Made by a program: the position numbers and the translations under genes. 64,000 bases of DNA from positions 1 to 64,000 of the forward strand of contig NZ_JASBRH010000003.1 in NCBI RefSeq assembly GCF_029961155.1, given 5' to 3'. Below, piece after piece: positions 44,877 to 53,771 of this stretch. This DNA is from Pontibacterium granulatum (lineage in GTDB: Bacteria; Pseudomonadota; Gammaproteobacteria; Pseudomonadales; Balneatricaceae). The notes under the pieces are model-generated. The model made no database searches, was not told the DNA's origin, and worked only from the letters and a program-made list of their open reading frames with translations. Numbering within the stretch: position 1 is the stretch's first letter; every line of letters begins with the position of its first letter.

Positions 44877-45994
44877 AACGTGGCTTCTATGGCCTTCTGG
44901 TAATCCGCCCGTAGCGCACTCCAGCTCAATCCACTGATATCAGGTGCGGTAACCTTTCCATCCTTCAACTGCCCCACCAAGCCAACAATCCGATCCAGCG
45001 CCGCTTTCGCTTCGGCCTCCAGATCATCGCCACAATCCCGGTAGATGAACTGCTGTTCAAACAGCTCTGGATACACCTCGCGACCTGGCAATACCGGCAT
45101 ACAACCCAGCGCGACTGCTTCCAGCACCGACAGCCCCTGAAACTCATGGGTTGCGGTCGACAGAAACAGATCCCCGGCCCGTAACCAGCTCAGGTACTCG
45201 TCCCGGCTTTCAGCATAACCAAACTGGTCCAGCCGGTGAGCAAACTCCGACTCGATAAGGTCAAAATCCCGCGGGCTATGGCGGAAACGCTCACCCAATA
45301 CACAGAGACGATAATCGACACCTTGCTGCTCCAACATGCGTAGAATGGCTAATAACCGATCCGGCCCCTTATCAAACTCCCAGCGTGCCGCCCAGACCAA
45401 ACGCAATGGACGACCGGCCAACGGTGAGTCATCCCAGGCAATGTCCGCAGGCTTAACCACTGGCTCAAACAGATTGTCCGCCAAAGGCACCGGCAACACG
45501 GAAGATCGCGCTTCCAAGCGGTCGATCACCCCGGCAGGCACCTGATCCGGTATCTTTTTCAGCAGTTTCCGGGCCCCCGTCAGGAAGGTATCGCGGTTGT
45601 AGTGGGTGTTGAACAGCACCCGATCTGCGGCCAGTGCTGTGTAGATGTTGAGGATCTTGGGTTCGACCGAGCCAAACTCTCGCCCAGACTCGGGGTAGGC
45701 AAACTGGTTTTCGTGGAAATACACCAGTGTGGGGATAGAGGCCAGTTTGGGCACCAGCCCTTTCAGCGCAGACAGGTCGGTCATGGAGGTGGCGATAATC
45801 AGATCGAAGTCCCGGGTCAGGAGCTCCTGCTCGCCGAACGCCCAGCTCAGACTGTTACCACGAATGCGCCAGGCGAAGTAGCGTGGCGGCAACGTCAGTA
45901 CCTGCCAGTCGTGCTCGGGAAACTGTTCCACCAGCCCTTTGCGCCAGTAGATATGGCTGGCCGCGTCATACGCGGAAAACAGCAGAATCTTCAC
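44873..45994 (-). CDS. tRNA-queuosine alpha-mannosyltransferase-like glycosyltransferase
   Basis: A 373-residue GT-B glycosyltransferase. The N-terminal domain MKILLFSAYDAASHIYWRKG with DWQVLTLPPRYFAWRIRGN is the DUF3524 signature. The C-terminal half is a group 1 transferase domain (RLVWAARWEFDKGPDRLL, then EFQGLSVLEAVALGCMPVLP). The vertebrate member mannosylates queuosine in tRNA-Asp. The bacterial function is inferred by homology and the acceptor may differ. The start is GTG with AGGAA nine bases upstream. The TAG stop lies within a REP element. Confidence 0.85.
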   Translation of the reverse strand: MKILLFSAYDAASHIYWRKGLVEQFPEHDWQVLTLPPRYFAWRIRGNSLSWAFGEQELLTRDFDLIIATSMTDLSALKGLVPKLASIPTLVYFHENQFAYPESGREFGSVEPKILNIYTALAADRVLFNTHYNRDTFLTGARKLLKKIPDQVPAGVIDRLEARSSVLPVPLADNLFEPVVKPADIAWDDSPLAGRPLRLVWAARWEFDKGPDRLLAILRMLEQQGVDYRLCVLGERFRHSPRDFDLIESEFAHRLDQFGYAESRDEYLSWLRAGDLFLSTATHEFQGLSVLEAVALGCMPVLPGREVYPELFEQQFIYRDCGDDLEAEAKAALDRIVGLVGQLKDGKVTAPDISGLSWSALRADYQKAIEATL

Positions 45995-46225
45995 TGAAAC
46001 CGATTCCTGTTGGATTATTTTCAGGCGCCATCATACCCCATCGGTTTACAAAAACCGGCTGAACATGGCTCACTTTCCGTTAAAAGTCCCACAAAATGGG
46101 TGTTTTCACGGTCTCAACTGGACATTTACAGAACTCTTACTGTAGAATTCGCGCCTTTACACCACTCCTGACAGGCTCCCTCTGCGAGCAATTGTCTCTT
46201 TTATTGCATAACAGGTATCCATTTA

Positions 46226-48001
46226 ATGTCCGAATCTGGCACCCAGCCGACTTTTACCTCTCTTGGGGTTGCAGAGCCTATTCTGCGTGCACTTAACGAG
46301 ATTGGTTACGAAACACCTTCCCCAATTCAGGCGGAGAGTATCCCACCGCTGCTGGAAGGTTCTGATCTGCTGGGTATGGCACAGACCGGTACCGGTAAAA
46401 CCGCAGCCTTCGCCCTGCCTCTGCTGACCCGTCTAGACTTCAGCCGTCGCGAGCCACAGCTGCTGGTGCTGGCTCCAACCCGTGAGCTGGCAATCCAGGT
46501 TGCGGAAGCATTACAGAGCTATGCGAAATACATCCCGGACTTCCATGTTCTGCCGATCTACGGTGGCCAGAGCTACGAAACACAGCTGCGTCAGCTGCGT
46601 CGTGGAGTACAGGTAATCGTGGGTACGCCAGGCCGTGTTATGGACCACATCCGTCGTGGCTCCCTGAACCTGGACAAGCTGGAATCCCTGGTGCTGGATG
46701 AAGCGGATGAGATGCTGCGCATGGGCTTCATCGACGACGTGGAGTGGATTCTGGATCACACCCCGGAAACACGTCAGATCGCCCTGTTCTCTGCAACCAT
46801 GCCACCACAGATCAAGCGTGTGGCGCAGAAGTACCTGAATGACGCTAAAGAGGTGAAGATCGCCGCGAAAACCGCGACTGCGACCACCATCACTCAGAAA
46901 TACTGGCGCGTTAGCGGCCTGCACAAGATGGATGCACTGACCCGTATCCTGGAGCTGCAGCAGTTTGACGCAATGCTGATCTTCGTACGCACCAAGTCTG
47001 CGACCGAAGAGCTGGCTGAAAAACTGTCCGCCCGCGGTTACGCGGCAGAAGCCCTGAACGGCGACATGTCTCAGCAGCAGCGTGAGCGCACCGTTGAGCG
47101 ACTGAAAAGCGGTAAAACCGACATTCTGATCGGTACCGACGTAGTTGCCCGTGGTCTGGACGTTGAGCGTATCAGCCACGTACTGAACTACGACATCCCG
47201 TACGATGCCGAGTCTTACGTACACCGTATCGGTCGTACCGGCCGTGCAGGTCGTACCGGTGAAGCGATCCTGTTCGTTGCACCACGCGAGACCCGTATGC
47301 TGCGCACCATCGAACGTGCGACCAAGCAGCCGATCGAGCGCATGGACCTACCGTCCGTAGGTGACGTTAACGAGAAACGTGTAGAGCGTTTCATGCAGCG
47401 TATCAGCGATACCCTGGACAACCAGGACATCGCACCATACCTGGATCTGCTGGCTGACTACCAGAAAGAGCACGATACCGATCCGATGAACATCGCTGCG
47501 GCGCTGGCAGTGCTGGCACAGGGTGACCAGCCTCTACTGATGGAAGAGCCACCGGCGCGTCCTGAACGCGAGCGTCGTGATCGCGATGATCGGGGGGACC
47601 GAGGTGATCGGGGAGACCGAGGAGACCGTCGTGGCCGCCGTCGTGACTTCGATAAGAACGCGAAGCCGCTGAAAGGCCGTCCTGACATGGATATGGAACG
47701 TTACCAGATCGCTGTAGGTCACCAGCACAACGTTCAGCCTAAGAACATCGTAGGCGCGATTGCCAACGAAGGTAACATCACTGCATCCCTGATCGGTCAG
47801 ATTGAAATCTACGATGATTTCTCTACCGTTGATCTGCCATCCGGTATGCCAAAGACGACCTTCCAGAAGCTGAAGCGCACCTTCGTATGTGGCCAGCGCC
47901 TGAACATTCGTCACGCTGACGAGCAGGACGACCGTCCTAAGGGCCGTGGTCCTCGAAAACGTCCACAGGGTGGCAAGCGTCCACCACGTGTTGACGACTG
48001 A
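46226..48001 (+). CDS. deaD: ATP-dependent RNA helicase DeaD (CsdA)
   Basis: A DEAD-box helicase of 591 residues for ribosome assembly and mRNA turnover, often cold-induced. Motifs: Walker A AQTGTGKT (52-59), VLDEADEML at about 155, SAT at about 190, and HRIGRTGRAGRTG. A low-complexity basic/acidic linker rich in RGD/RD repeats (about 448-475) precedes a DbpA-type RNA-binding domain (about 488-560, VGAIANEGNITASLIGQIEI). The codon usage is of the highly expressed type. About 230 bp of upstream region is available for cold-shock leader control; nothing specific was seen there. Confidence 0.96.
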   Translation: MSESGTQPTFTSLGVAEPILRALNEIGYETPSPIQAESIPPLLEGSDLLGMAQTGTGKTAAFALPLLTRLDFSRREPQLLVLAPTRELAIQVAEALQSYAKYIPDFHVLPIYGGQSYETQLRQLRRGVQVIVGTPGRVMDHIRRGSLNLDKLESLVLDEADEMLRMGFIDDVEWILDHTPETRQIALFSATMPPQIKRVAQKYLNDAKEVKIAAKTATATTITQKYWRVSGLHKMDALTRILELQQFDAMLIFVRTKSATEELAEKLSARGYAAEALNGDMSQQQRERTVERLKSGKTDILIGTDVVARGLDVERISHVLNYDIPYDAESYVHRIGRTGRAGRTGEAILFVAPRETRMLRTIERATKQPIERMDLPSVGDVNEKRVERFMQRISDTLDNQDIAPYLDLLADYQKEHDTDPMNIAAALAVLAQGDQPLLMEEPPARPERERRDRDDRGDRGDRGDRGDRRGRRRDFDKNAKPLKGRPDMDMERYQIAVGHQHNVQPKNIVGAIANEGNITASLIGQIEIYDDFSTVDLPSGMPKTTFQKLKRTFVCGQRLNIRHADEQDDRPKGRGPRKRPQGGKRPPRVDD

Positions 48002-48011
48002 TCACAAACAG

Positions 48012-48054
48012 CAAAAAAACGGGCTCAGGTTTTAACCTCAGCCCGTTTTTTTTT
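48012..48054. terminator. Bidirectional Rho-independent terminator between deaD and the TPR gene
   Basis: ACGGGCT-C-AGGTT pairs with AACCT-C-AGCCCGT (12 of 13 bp), with an A-run before and nine Ts after. It is placed symmetrically between the convergent ends of deaD (48001) and the five-gene minus-strand operon (48065). Confidence 0.93.
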
Positions 48055-48064
48055 ATCCATTTGA

Positions 48065-48688
48065 TCAGGCGTTGTTGAGCTTCGCCAGCGCAGCCCGTAT
48101 CTCATCCCGGCGACCGCTGTCTGCGACCGGACGTCCCGGACGATCAGGTGCTTGCAGTGCCTTGGTCAGATAGGTGCGCGCTTCTTCCGTTTTGCCCTCT
48201 TCAATCAGAAACTCGCCATAGAAGAAGTTGGCATCAATCCCTGTCGGATTGATCTCAAGCGCCTTTTGCAGATGCTGTGCTGCCTTCTTGCTGCTACCGA
48301 AGCCAATTGGCCAACCCGGCACTTTGTAATACAGCGTACCCAAACTGGTATGCGCCGATCCTTGCAAAGTGTCAGGCGCACGATCTATCACTTGCTGAAA
48401 GATATCACGGGCCTGTTTTGCCAGTGACAACCCACCTAAGCCTCCGGTCGCCCCGGCCAACGAACTTTTACTGATACCCAGCCATACCTGCAGATCCGCG
48501 CGTCCCGGCTGCGCAGCAACGGCTTGCTCCAGCACGGTAACCACGTCGGTAAAACAGGTTTCACGGCTATCTTCCGCGGTCTGGTACTGACACTGTGCCC
48601 ATGTATGTTGCACATCGGACAGGGTGTCATCGGCCACAGCCGGTACCGAAGCCAGCAGCACCAACGAGGCACATACGGATCTGATCAT
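48065..48688 (-). CDS. Exported TPR-repeat protein
   Basis: 207 residues with a signal peptide (MIRSVCASLVLLASVPAVAD) and tetratricopeptide-like helices (ISKSSLAGATGGLGGLSLAK, then AAQHLQKALEINPTGIDANF). It ends in a basic tail. It is probably a periplasmic scaffold that contacts protein or lipid partners. It is the last gene of the overlapping operon, and its start overlaps the SDR stop (ATGA). No enzymatic motif is visible. Confidence 0.8.
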   Translation of the reverse strand: MIRSVCASLVLLASVPAVADDTLSDVQHTWAQCQYQTAEDSRETCFTDVVTVLEQAVAAQPGRADLQVWLGISKSSLAGATGGLGGLSLAKQARDIFQQVIDRAPDTLQGSAHTSLGTLYYKVPGWPIGFGSSKKAAQHLQKALEINPTGIDANFFYGEFLIEEGKTEEARTYLTKALQAPDRPGRPVADSGRRDEIRAALAKLNNA

Positions 48689-49485
48689 GAAAGAGTCTCC
48701 TTATACTTACGTGCATATTGGGAAATTACAGCGTATTGCTTGCGGATAGAGGCGGTGACCAGCGCAGGCAACAGGGCGTTGATGCGTACGAAGAGTTTTT
48801 CCGGCCACCCCAACCAGCGTTCGGTCTGGTCACGCTGGATACCTTCGATGATCTGCCTGGCAACCCACTGCGGTGAATCGCAGCCATTGCCCAGCACCTG
48901 ATTCATCTCCCGCACGCGACTGTCGTTCAGCGGTGTATCCGTTGCACGCGGTGCGACATAGAGCACGCGGGTGCGCTCCGTGTCCAGTTCACGGTTTAAC
49001 GCCTCACTGTAACGTTGTAACCCGGCTTTCGATGCACAGTACACGCTGTAGCCGGGATAACCGATCGCCCCCAGCGTGGAACCAACGTTCACAATCATGC
49101 TAGGTGGCGTAGCCCAGTTAAGTGCTCGCTGGCTCAAACGAATCGGAGCCAGTAAATTGAGTTGGACCTGGTTCTCGATATCGTCCGGCTGCAGATCCGT
49201 TATCAGAGCAAAGCGGTTGCTACCTGCCAGGTTAACCAACAGGTCAACGGACCCGTTTGCCTTGCAATGACTATCAATCGCTGCGACACCTTCCAAGGTC
49301 GCAATATCCGCCACCAGCACGCGGTGGCCTTCACCCGGCAAACGCGCCACCAGTTCCTGCAGCACCGGTTGATTGCGGCCGCACAGAATCAACCGAGCAC
49401 CGGCACTGGCAAGCTGCAGAGCCAACTCCTTGCCAATACCGCCGCTGGCACCTGTCAGCAGTACCGATTTGTTCTCAAGCTGCAT
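48685..49485 (-). CDS. Short-chain dehydrogenase/reductase
   Basis: 266 residues of classical SDR. The NADP loop is TGASGGIGKE (residues 12-21), NLAGSNRF is the NAG region, and the catalytic YSVYCASKAGL gives Tyr and Lys, with Ser in NVGSTLG. The hydrophobic, basic C-terminus (LFVRINALLPALVTASIRKQ) suggests association with membrane, as in acyl- or lipid-reducing SDRs. It overlaps the upstream HDO gene by 11 bases and the TPR gene by 4. Confidence 0.88.
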   Translation of the reverse strand: MQLENKSVLLTGASGGIGKELALQLASAGARLILCGRNQPVLQELVARLPGEGHRVLVADIATLEGVAAIDSHCKANGSVDLLVNLAGSNRFALITDLQPDDIENQVQLNLLAPIRLSQRALNWATPPSMIVNVGSTLGAIGYPGYSVYCASKAGLQRYSEALNRELDTERTRVLYVAPRATDTPLNDSRVREMNQVLGNGCDSPQWVARQIIEGIQRDQTERWLGWPEKLFVRINALLPALVTASIRKQYAVISQYARKYKETLS

Positions 49486-50158
49486 CGTTCAGCCCCTCCT
49501 CAGATTCCTGCGGCAGCGGCAGCATGCGCAGCATATCGCCGTAGAGTCGATAACAGGTGTTCGCGGCACGAATAATCGCCTGCTGGTCCTGTTCCCGCTC
49601 GATACGGTTCATCAGACCTGCAAACAGTTTGATGTGATCCTGATCCAGCACGCTGTGTGAGGTCAGGTAGGTCATTGCGGAGTCCGGCAGCTGCAGGTGC
49701 TGTTGCGCCAGCTTTGCCATCTGCCCGCCCAACTCGACACTGGTTCCTTCCAGCACCTGTACCATACCGAAGAAAGCGATCGGGTTTTCGCGGTCGATCT
49801 GGTGGTAGAGATAACTCACCATCAGGTCTATCGGCATACCTGCACGCCCTTGCTCAACCGCCTGGGCATCGGCGTCACAGTCACGGATATCGTTCAGAAT
49901 CCACTCATGGTGTCCCTTCTCTTCCTCGATATATTCGCCAATTGCCTGCCGCAACCATTCGTACTCCATCCCCAGACGTCCCCCGCACGCCATCAGCAGC
50001 GGCACAGTATGTTTAACGTGATGGTAAGCTTCGCTCAGAAATGCGATGTAGGTTTCGCGGGAAATCCGGCCTTGCAGGCAAGCAGTGACGACCGGGGCTG
50101 TAAAGAGGTGCTGACGTTGCACTGCGGTTTCTTGCTGCAAACGTTCAAAGAATGACAT
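49475..50158 (-). CDS. Haem-oxygenase-like diiron oxygenase/oxidase (HDO), TenA-like fold
   Basis: 227 residues, all helical. Possible metal ligands are E43, H46/H47 (LSEAYHHVKH), E79/E80, H83/H84 (IEEEKGHHEW), E137/E142 and D172/D174/H175 (LDQDHIKLF). This is the ligand layout of haem-oxygenase-like diiron enzymes, a family that includes UndA, which decarboxylates fatty acids to terminal alkenes. It is often annotated as TenA or iron-containing redox enzyme. ATG 50158 has GAGGAGGAG upstream and overlaps the ligase end by 14 bases. The substrate is unknown; an activated acyl chain is suggested by context. Confidence 0.8.
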   Translation of the reverse strand: MSFFERLQQETAVQRQHLFTAPVVTACLQGRISRETYIAFLSEAYHHVKHTVPLLMACGGRLGMEYEWLRQAIGEYIEEEKGHHEWILNDIRDCDADAQAVEQGRAGMPIDLMVSYLYHQIDRENPIAFFGMVQVLEGTSVELGGQMAKLAQQHLQLPDSAMTYLTSHSVLDQDHIKLFAGLMNRIEREQDQQAIIRAANTCYRLYGDMLRMLPLPQESEEGLNDAA

Positions 50159-51611
50159 GGAACTCCTCCTCATTGTCATACAGGTCTGACAGCGACTCGG
50201 CAAAGAGATCGGCGATCCTCTCCCGTCGCGGACGACCATTAGCAGTCATTAAATCTGGAATCTGAAACAGGGATTGTTCGCTCAGGACAAAGCCGCCAAT
50301 ACGGGCATAATCGGGCAGTTGGGCATTCAGCGCCGCTATAGCCTCGGGTACCCGCTCCGGGGTCTCGCTGAATACCACCGCACTCAGGTATGGACGGGCA
50401 TCACCAAACACAACAAACTGCCGCAATGCAGGCTGCAGCTGAGCAAAGGCCTCTACCCATTCAGGTGATATGTTGCGACCGTAACTGGTGATCAGCTGAT
50501 TCTTTTTGCGCCCCGCAATGTGAAGAAAACCCTCTGCATCAAGGTAGCCAAGGTCACCGGTTGCAATCTCGTCCGCGGCCGGTTCGGCGCCCAGATAACC
50601 AAGCATCGATGCACCAGCGACAATGATCTCTCCGTCCTCTGCAATACGGACCTGGCAGTGAGGCAATATTCGCCCGACACTCCCCGGCTTATGGGCCGAC
50701 ATGCTGTTGAAACTCACAACCGAACCACACTCTGACAGGCCGTAGCCTTCGAACACAGGCACACCGGCACTATGGGCATGTTGCAGCAAGGCGGGCGAAA
50801 CTTTGCTACCACCGACGGCGACAAACCGGACCGGCTCAAGCAACTCAGGCTGATGCTGCCCAAGCATCAGAAGGGCCTGCAGCAATGCCGGGGTCAACAC
50901 CAGAGAGCCTGGGGTTGTCATCGCAAGTGCGCGCGCGAACATTGCAGGATCAAACTGGCTCGAGCCGCTCAGGCCCACAGCCGCCGATGGCAGTATCACG
51001 CTGGTAACCCCCGCCAGCAGCGGAAGATATAGCCCGGTGATGTTCTCGAGTAGCGTCGAAAGCGGCAATACCATAAGGTGGCGGTCAATCTGCGCAACCG
51101 GGACCGTCTCCAGCAAACTCACTGCCACGGATTCCAACAACGCCACACTCAGGCACACGCCTTTCGGCTGCCCGGTGGAGCCGGACGTATAGGTAACTTT
51201 TACCGTGCCCTCATGCAGCACAGCCGGATTTTCAACGCTGCGACGCCACAACGGAAAACCTGCCAGACGGGTGTCAAGCTGCTCGCCGTGCGCGCCGGGC
51301 CAGTCGCCCAGTAGAAAATCGGCACCACTGTCGTTCAACAGGTGAGCGACCTGTTCGGCATTAAAAAACGAAGGCACAGGGATCAGCGTGCAACCGCTGG
51401 CCAGCGCCGCCAGATCGATCACCGCCCATTCAATGCGGTTATCCGCACGCAGCGCCAGACGACGAATACCCAACTGTAAAATCTGCGCCGCCACAGCGTC
51501 AACCTGCTCGGCCAACGCCTGCCACGTGACGCAGCAATCTTCACCCTGCAGAGCCAGATGCTCTGGTTTAGTTTCCGACCAGTGCTGCAAACGCTCAAGG
51601 AGCAGGCTCAT
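50145..51611 (-). CDS. AMP-dependent acyl ligase/synthetase
   Basis: 488 residues of the ANL superfamily: activates a carboxylate as acyl-AMP and joins it to CoA or a carrier. The phosphate loop is VTYTSGSTGQPKGVCLS (about 132-148), the A5 motif is FEGYGLSECGSVVSFNS, A7 is GDLGYLDAEGFLHIAGRKKN and A8 is YGRNISPEWVEA. The domain order is that of long-chain acyl-CoA synthetases but the protein is shorter. Its start overlaps the T-hemolysin-family stop by 4 bases. Confidence 0.87.
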   Translation of the reverse strand: MSLLLERLQHWSETKPEHLALQGEDCCVTWQALAEQVDAVAAQILQLGIRRLALRADNRIEWAVIDLAALASGCTLIPVPSFFNAEQVAHLLNDSGADFLLGDWPGAHGEQLDTRLAGFPLWRRSVENPAVLHEGTVKVTYTSGSTGQPKGVCLSVALLESVAVSLLETVPVAQIDRHLMVLPLSTLLENITGLYLPLLAGVTSVILPSAAVGLSGSSQFDPAMFARALAMTTPGSLVLTPALLQALLMLGQHQPELLEPVRFVAVGGSKVSPALLQHAHSAGVPVFEGYGLSECGSVVSFNSMSAHKPGSVGRILPHCQVRIAEDGEIIVAGASMLGYLGAEPAADEIATGDLGYLDAEGFLHIAGRKKNQLITSYGRNISPEWVEAFAQLQPALRQFVVFGDARPYLSAVVFSETPERVPEAIAALNAQLPDYARIGGFVLSEQSLFQIPDLMTANGRPRRERIADLFAESLSDLYDNEEEFHVIL

Positions 51612-52225
51612 TCGGTGACCTCCAATTTAATGGAGTTCAGCACTGACACCAGCCGTCTGGCACCCAAGCGCAACGAGCCACCACACACCTGTGGACGGTG
51701 TTGATAGTACTGCCCCCACAAACGCCGATCCTGTCCCACCGCTTCAGCCCGTGCATCGCACAGCACCAGAGGGTCTATCCCCTGCCGTTTGAACAGCGCG
51801 TAAAGAGGTCCAGTGACCGTACTGACACACCAGTGGAAACCCTGTTCTGTCAGGTACTTTGCCAGGGCAGCAAAAAACACCCGGGCGACCGAGCGGGAAA
51901 ACGAGGCCAGGTGACCAATCTCCACGATCTGCGTGCGCTGGATCTGGCATCCGCTTTTGCGGCTCATCACCTTGTCAGCACTTTCTTCAAGATACTGTTC
52001 AAGATAAGCCGGCTGCGTTGCCAGTGATTGATAGCCGCAGGCCGCTAAAAGCTCGCCCCCTGTTCCATAGAAACCGATCAGGTGGTCCATAAAGTGGGGA
52101 ATAACTGCGCCGAATGCCTCGCGGTAACGGCCGCTAACCGCCTCCTCCAGCGCACGTCGCTGGGGATGATCACGGTCCAGAATCTTAAGATGGTAGGTAG
52201 AATCGGCATCAACTTGCGGCAACAT
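51608..52225 (-). CDS. Thermostable-hemolysin family protein (GNAT-like)
   Basis: 205 residues of the family named after the Vibrio thermostable hemolysin delta-VPH. It resembles acyl-homoserine-lactone synthases and N-acetyltransferases: VSGRYREAFGAVIPHFMDHL near the N-terminus and IVEIGHLASFSRSVARVFFA in the middle. The lysis label is historical. In this operon an acyl-transfer role is more likely, which is inference. ATG 52225 is chosen because AGAGGA lies seven bases upstream; the longer frame adds 14 codons. First gene of the five-gene operon. Confidence 0.78.
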   Translation of the reverse strand: MLPQVDADSTYHLKILDRDHPQRRALEEAVSGRYREAFGAVIPHFMDHLIGFYGTGGELLAACGYQSLATQPAYLEQYLEESADKVMSRKSGCQIQRTQIVEIGHLASFSRSVARVFFAALAKYLTEQGFHWCVSTVTGPLYALFKRQGIDPLVLCDARAEAVGQDRRLWGQYYQHRPQVCGGSLRLGARRLVSVLNSIKLEVTE

Positions 52226-52374
52226 CGCTGTGTCCTCTTTAAACTCTGGATTAAGTCTAAGAGGCAATACTTAAGACAAACTTAAAGATGTGCCGAAATA
52301 CGATTGCCGGTCAGGCAGGTAGCGCAGGAGCCCCACGGGCGTGATCCCGGCCGGCTCCGCGTAATCTCTAACGG

Positions 52375-53445
52375 TTAGGAGGCATGTTGGCTGACCGCCA
52401 GGTTCCGCTGGTAGTCTTCGCTGCGCCGGTATTCACCTGGCGTCATGCCGGTCCACTTCTTAAACGAACGGAAAAACGCCGAGGGTTCATCAAAGCCCAT
52501 CAGACTCGCCACGTCGTTGATCGACAACTGCGGCGAGTTGATATACCCCAGCGCAGCATGCTTGCGGCATTCGTCTTTGATTTTCTGGTAGGACGTGTCC
52601 TCCTCCAGCAAACGACGCCGCAACGTAGACACCGACATATTGAGCCGATTTGCTACCTCTTCTGCACTTGGCGCCTCGCGGGTGAAATCATTTCCGAGCA
52701 ACGCCACCACCTGAGACTTCAGCGAACTGTCGTCACTCACACTGGCGATCAGCTGGTACGGTGCCGTTTTCAGGAATACGCGCAACGACTCATCGTTGTG
52801 CACCAGAGGATAATCAAGATAGTACGCAGGAAAGACAAACGCGTTGTCGTGCTGTGAGAAGCGCACCTCGGACTGGAACAGCCTTTGATAGTGCTCCGCA
52901 TCCTCCGGCTCGGGAAACGCAAAATAGACTGCTTTCAGATCCACACGTGTCCCCACCAGCCAACAGATAAAGTTATGCCACATGGAGAGCGAGGTGCGGA
53001 TACGGGCCGGGGTTTCATTTTTCAGTACCGCTTCGATATCCAACCCGGACGCCCGGGTTGTCGCAATGGAAACCTTGGCATAGCGGCCCTTGCGCACCAG
53101 CAGGGGTTTTACGTTGGAGCCGCGACAGATCTCGTGGAAGTCACTGGCACGATAGATCGCCTTCTCCAGCGACTTGGCGTGAATGATACTGTGACACATC
53201 ATGCGGAATGTGCCGTTGGGCACCTTGCCGCCGCCCAGCATGCCGAAGTATTCATCCTGAGCCACATACATCATCCGCTGATACATAACCCCCAGCGTCT
53301 CGGCGGGAAACTCGGCGACTGCATCAATATCGGTGGCATTAACACCCACCTCTTCCAACAGCCCAATAACGTCATACCCCTGCGACTCCGCCTGGCTCAG
53401 CAGGTGCCGCACATAGTTAGCAGGAACTGTCTTTTTATTCTTCAT
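52375..53445 (-). CDS. AraC-family regulator with Arabinose_bd-type N-terminus
   Basis: 356 residues. The N-terminal ligand domain (about 10-200) is of the kind found in OruR/ArgR-type Pseudomonas regulators. The C-terminal AraC DNA-binding domain (about 250-350) includes LSINDVASLMGFDEPSAFFR and SFKKWTGMTPGEYRR. ATG 53445 follows GAGGGAG. It lies upstream of, and on the same strand as, the five-gene operon, and is divergent from the DUF1302/DUF1329 pair; it may control both. The effector is probably a hydrophobic carboxylate, by analogy only. Confidence 0.88.
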   Translation of the reverse strand: MKNKKTVPANYVRHLLSQAESQGYDVIGLLEEVGVNATDIDAVAEFPAETLGVMYQRMMYVAQDEYFGMLGGGKVPNGTFRMMCHSIIHAKSLEKAIYRASDFHEICRGSNVKPLLVRKGRYAKVSIATTRASGLDIEAVLKNETPARIRTSLSMWHNFICWLVGTRVDLKAVYFAFPEPEDAEHYQRLFQSEVRFSQHDNAFVFPAYYLDYPLVHNDESLRVFLKTAPYQLIASVSDDSSLKSQVVALLGNDFTREAPSAEEVANRLNMSVSTLRRRLLEEDTSYQKIKDECRKHAALGYINSPQLSINDVASLMGFDEPSAFFRSFKKWTGMTPGEYRRSEDYQRNLAVSQHAS

Positions 53446-53586
53446 TGCTCCCTCATTAATTCGTTTCAGGCATAAACAAAGATGTTCTTCTATAGTGTTC
53501 CACGCACTATCAACGTGCACAGACCGATCAACCGAAACTATTTATGGCCCGAATTGGTGCGCAGTGCAAGTTTCGCGCGAATCATT

Positions 53587-53615
53587 TTGTCACTAAATCT
53601 GGAGCCAATTGTTAT
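53587..53615 (+). promoter_or_regulatory. Candidate sigma70 promoter for DUF1302/DUF1329
   Basis: TTGTCA (5/6) and TGTTAT (4/6) are spaced 17 bp, predicting a start near 53622. It is in the 326-bp space between the divergent AraC and DUF1302 genes. I saw no palindrome typical of AraC half-sites and nothing else distinctive there. Confidence 0.35.
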
Positions 53616-53771
53616 TGTTAGGAAGACTACCTAGCCGCCAGTATTAGACGCTACCTGTTTACGGTAATTCAGAGCAGAAGGCGGCTGTAAGGGAAAGCTG
53701 GCTCTACGAGACCTATCCACCCCGCTCTAGCTCATTCACCCAATCAAAAAATAACAACTTAGGTGAACGAA

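Noticed and set aside
53446-53771. Sigma54 promoter upstream of DUF1302
   Set aside because: TTGGTGCGCAGTGC has its GG and GC doublets 8 bp apart instead of 10.
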